From Streptomyces venezuelae (GTDB lineage: Bacteria; Actinomycetota; Actinomycetes; Streptomycetales; Streptomycetaceae): a stretch of DNA of 64,000 nt. Both the position numbers and the translations under genes were made by a program. Positions 63,084 to 64,000 of the stretch are shown here, piece after piece. The first letter of the stretch is position 1; each line of letters opens with the position of its first letter. Below the pieces are notes generated by a model. It was not told the origin of the DNA, ran no database searches, and saw only the letters and a program-made list of their open reading frames with translations. The stretch spans positions 5,130,501 to 5,194,500 of the forward strand of contig NZ_CP029194.1 of NCBI RefSeq assembly GCF_008642375.1, in the 5' to 3' direction.

Positions 63084-64000
63084 CCGTCCTCAAGACCTCG
63101 CTGCGCAACTTCCTCGCGCACAAGGGACGCATGGCGCTCTCCGCCGTCGCCGTCCTCCTCTCCGTCGCCTTCGTCAGTGGGACCCTGGTCTTCACCGACA
63201 CCATGAACACGACGTTCGACAAGCTCTTCTCGTCGACCGCCTCCGACGTCACCGTCAGCCCGAAGGGCGCGGCGACCGACGACGAGACCCCGCAGTCCGG
63301 CCGCCCCGAGTCCTTCCCCGCCTCGCTCGTCGAGCAGGTCGGGAAGGCCGAGGGCGTCCAGGCCGCCGAGGGCGACGTCATCTCCATGAGCGTCACCGTC
63401 GTCGACGCCGAGAACAAGAACGTCGGGCCCACCAGTGGCGCCCCGACCATCGCCACCAACTGGAGCCCCAGTGAGCTCCGTTCGGTGGAGCTCGTCTCCG
63501 GCCAGGAGCCCCGCGGCCCCACCGACGTCGTCGTCGACGGAGCCACCGCCGAGAAGCACGGTCTGAAGCTCGGCGACGAGCTGCGGACGATCGCCGTCAC
63601 CGGTGACTTCACCGCGAAGATCTCCGGCATCGTCGACTTCAAGGTCACCAACCCCGGCGCCACCGTCGTCTACTTCGACACCCCCACCGCGCAGCGCGAA
63701 CTCCTCGGCAAAGAAGGGTTGTTCACCCAGGTCCTGGTCGACGCGAAGCCCGGTGTCAGCGACGACGTGCTGAAGAGGAACGTCGCCGCCTCGATCGGCG
63801 ACGGCTACAAGCTCCAGACGGCCGCCGAGGCCGCCGACGCGGGCCGCGAGGACGTCGCCGGATTCCTCGACGTCATGAAGTACGCGATGCTCGGCTTCGC
63901 CGGGATCGCCTTCCTCGTCGGCATCTTCCTCATCGTCAACACCTTCTCCATGCTGGTCGCCCAGCGCACCCGCGAGATCGGCCTCATGCGGGCCATCGGA
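63080..64000 (+). CDS. FtsX/MacB-type ABC permease, 3' end outside window
   Basis: The first 307 residues of an ABC permease are visible. An N-terminal membrane helix is at about 18-40 (MALSAVAVLLSVAFVSGTLVF), then a large extracytoplasmic region (MacB periplasmic core type, residues 45-260), then a membrane segment at about 270-295 (YAMLGFAGIAFLVGIFLIVNTF) followed by AQRTREIGLMRAIG, the FtsX signature that contacts the ATPase. The gene runs off the right edge. It is coupled to the ATPase by ATGA. The substrate is unknown. Confidence 0.9.
   Translation, partial: MTVLKTSLRNFLAHKGRMALSAVAVLLSVAFVSGTLVFTDTMNTTFDKLFSSTASDVTVSPKGAATDDETPQSGRPESFPASLVEQVGKAEGVQAAEGDVISMSVTVVDAENKNVGPTSGAPTIATNWSPSELRSVELVSGQEPRGPTDVVVDGATAEKHGLKLGDELRTIAVTGDFTAKISGIVDFKVTNPGATVVYFDTPTAQRELLGKEGLFTQVLVDAKPGVSDDVLKRNVAASIGDGYKLQTAAEAADAGREDVAGFLDVMKYAMLGFAGIAFLVGIFLIVNTFSMLVAQRTREIGLMRAIG

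Overview
The window is a 64 kb piece of an actinobacterial chromosome, almost certainly Streptomyces. G+C is very high, third codon positions are nearly all G or C, GTG starts and GTGA/ATGA stop-start overlaps are common, and many genes are typical of Streptomyces: a resuscitation-promoting factor, a protein O-mannosyltransferase, a DUF7848 protein, an LAxTG sortase substrate and an eCIS-core DUF4157 protein. Most genes are housekeeping or regulatory. There is no large biosynthetic cluster, no CRISPR array and no intact transposon.

Layout, left part. 1-9.6 kb: the end of an ECF-type cobalt/nickel ATPase, a serine hydrolase, an ArsR-like regulator, a YbaK deacylase, a 2-oxoglutarate/Fe oxygenase with a LysE-type exporter and a divergent SDR, a secreted Ala/Pro-rich protein beside an ECF sigma factor with a coupled membrane protein, a DUF7848 protein, and a coupled YbaK/DMT-transporter pair. 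9.6-13.3 kb: a penicillin-binding protein and an eCIS-core protein with an ADP-ribosyltransferase-like tail. 13.4-21 kb: Pmt diverging from rsmI, then a zinc-ribbon protein, TatD, RpfB, ksgA and ispE. 21.2-22.7 kb: a deleted serine-recombinase remnant beside a VapBC-like pair. 22.7-29.3 kb: an ABC-F ATPase, two tandem PQQ-propeller membrane proteins and an atypical LuxR regulator.

Layout, right part. 29.5-32.7 kb: the galT-galE-galK operon. 32.9-38.7 kb: a LuxR regulator, a MarR regulator, a Tam-like methyltransferase and two tandem secreted FG-GAP proteins. 38.9-46.4 kb: TetR/desaturase, ppc, an LAETG surface protein, a membrane protein, pth and rplY. 46.6-52.8 kb: a second PBP, a LysR/serine-hydrolase pair, prsA and glmU. 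A tRNA-Gln follows. 53.1-54.4 kb: an orphan histidine kinase. 54.4-59.2 kb: an island of deaminase, nuclease and immunity domains. 59.4-64 kb: a coiled-coil filament-like protein, a VOC remnant, an MFS pump and the start of a MacB-like ABC exporter.

The most unusual region is 54,429-59,234. A YwqJ-type deaminase is paired with a SUKH-3 immunity gene and faces two adjacent genes on the other strand. One of these fuses a WHH/HNH-like nuclease to a SUKH (SMI1/KNR4) domain. The other fuses Imm35/YrhB, a long proline-rich linker, a second deaminase and SUKH-4. None has a secretion signal, so these polymorphic-toxin and immunity modules look cytosolic, and two of the three toxin-like domains are joined to their putative immunity domain in one polypeptide. 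A second candidate is the DUF4157/ART-like protein at 11,400-12,887. Domain names here come from reading motifs, not from database searches.
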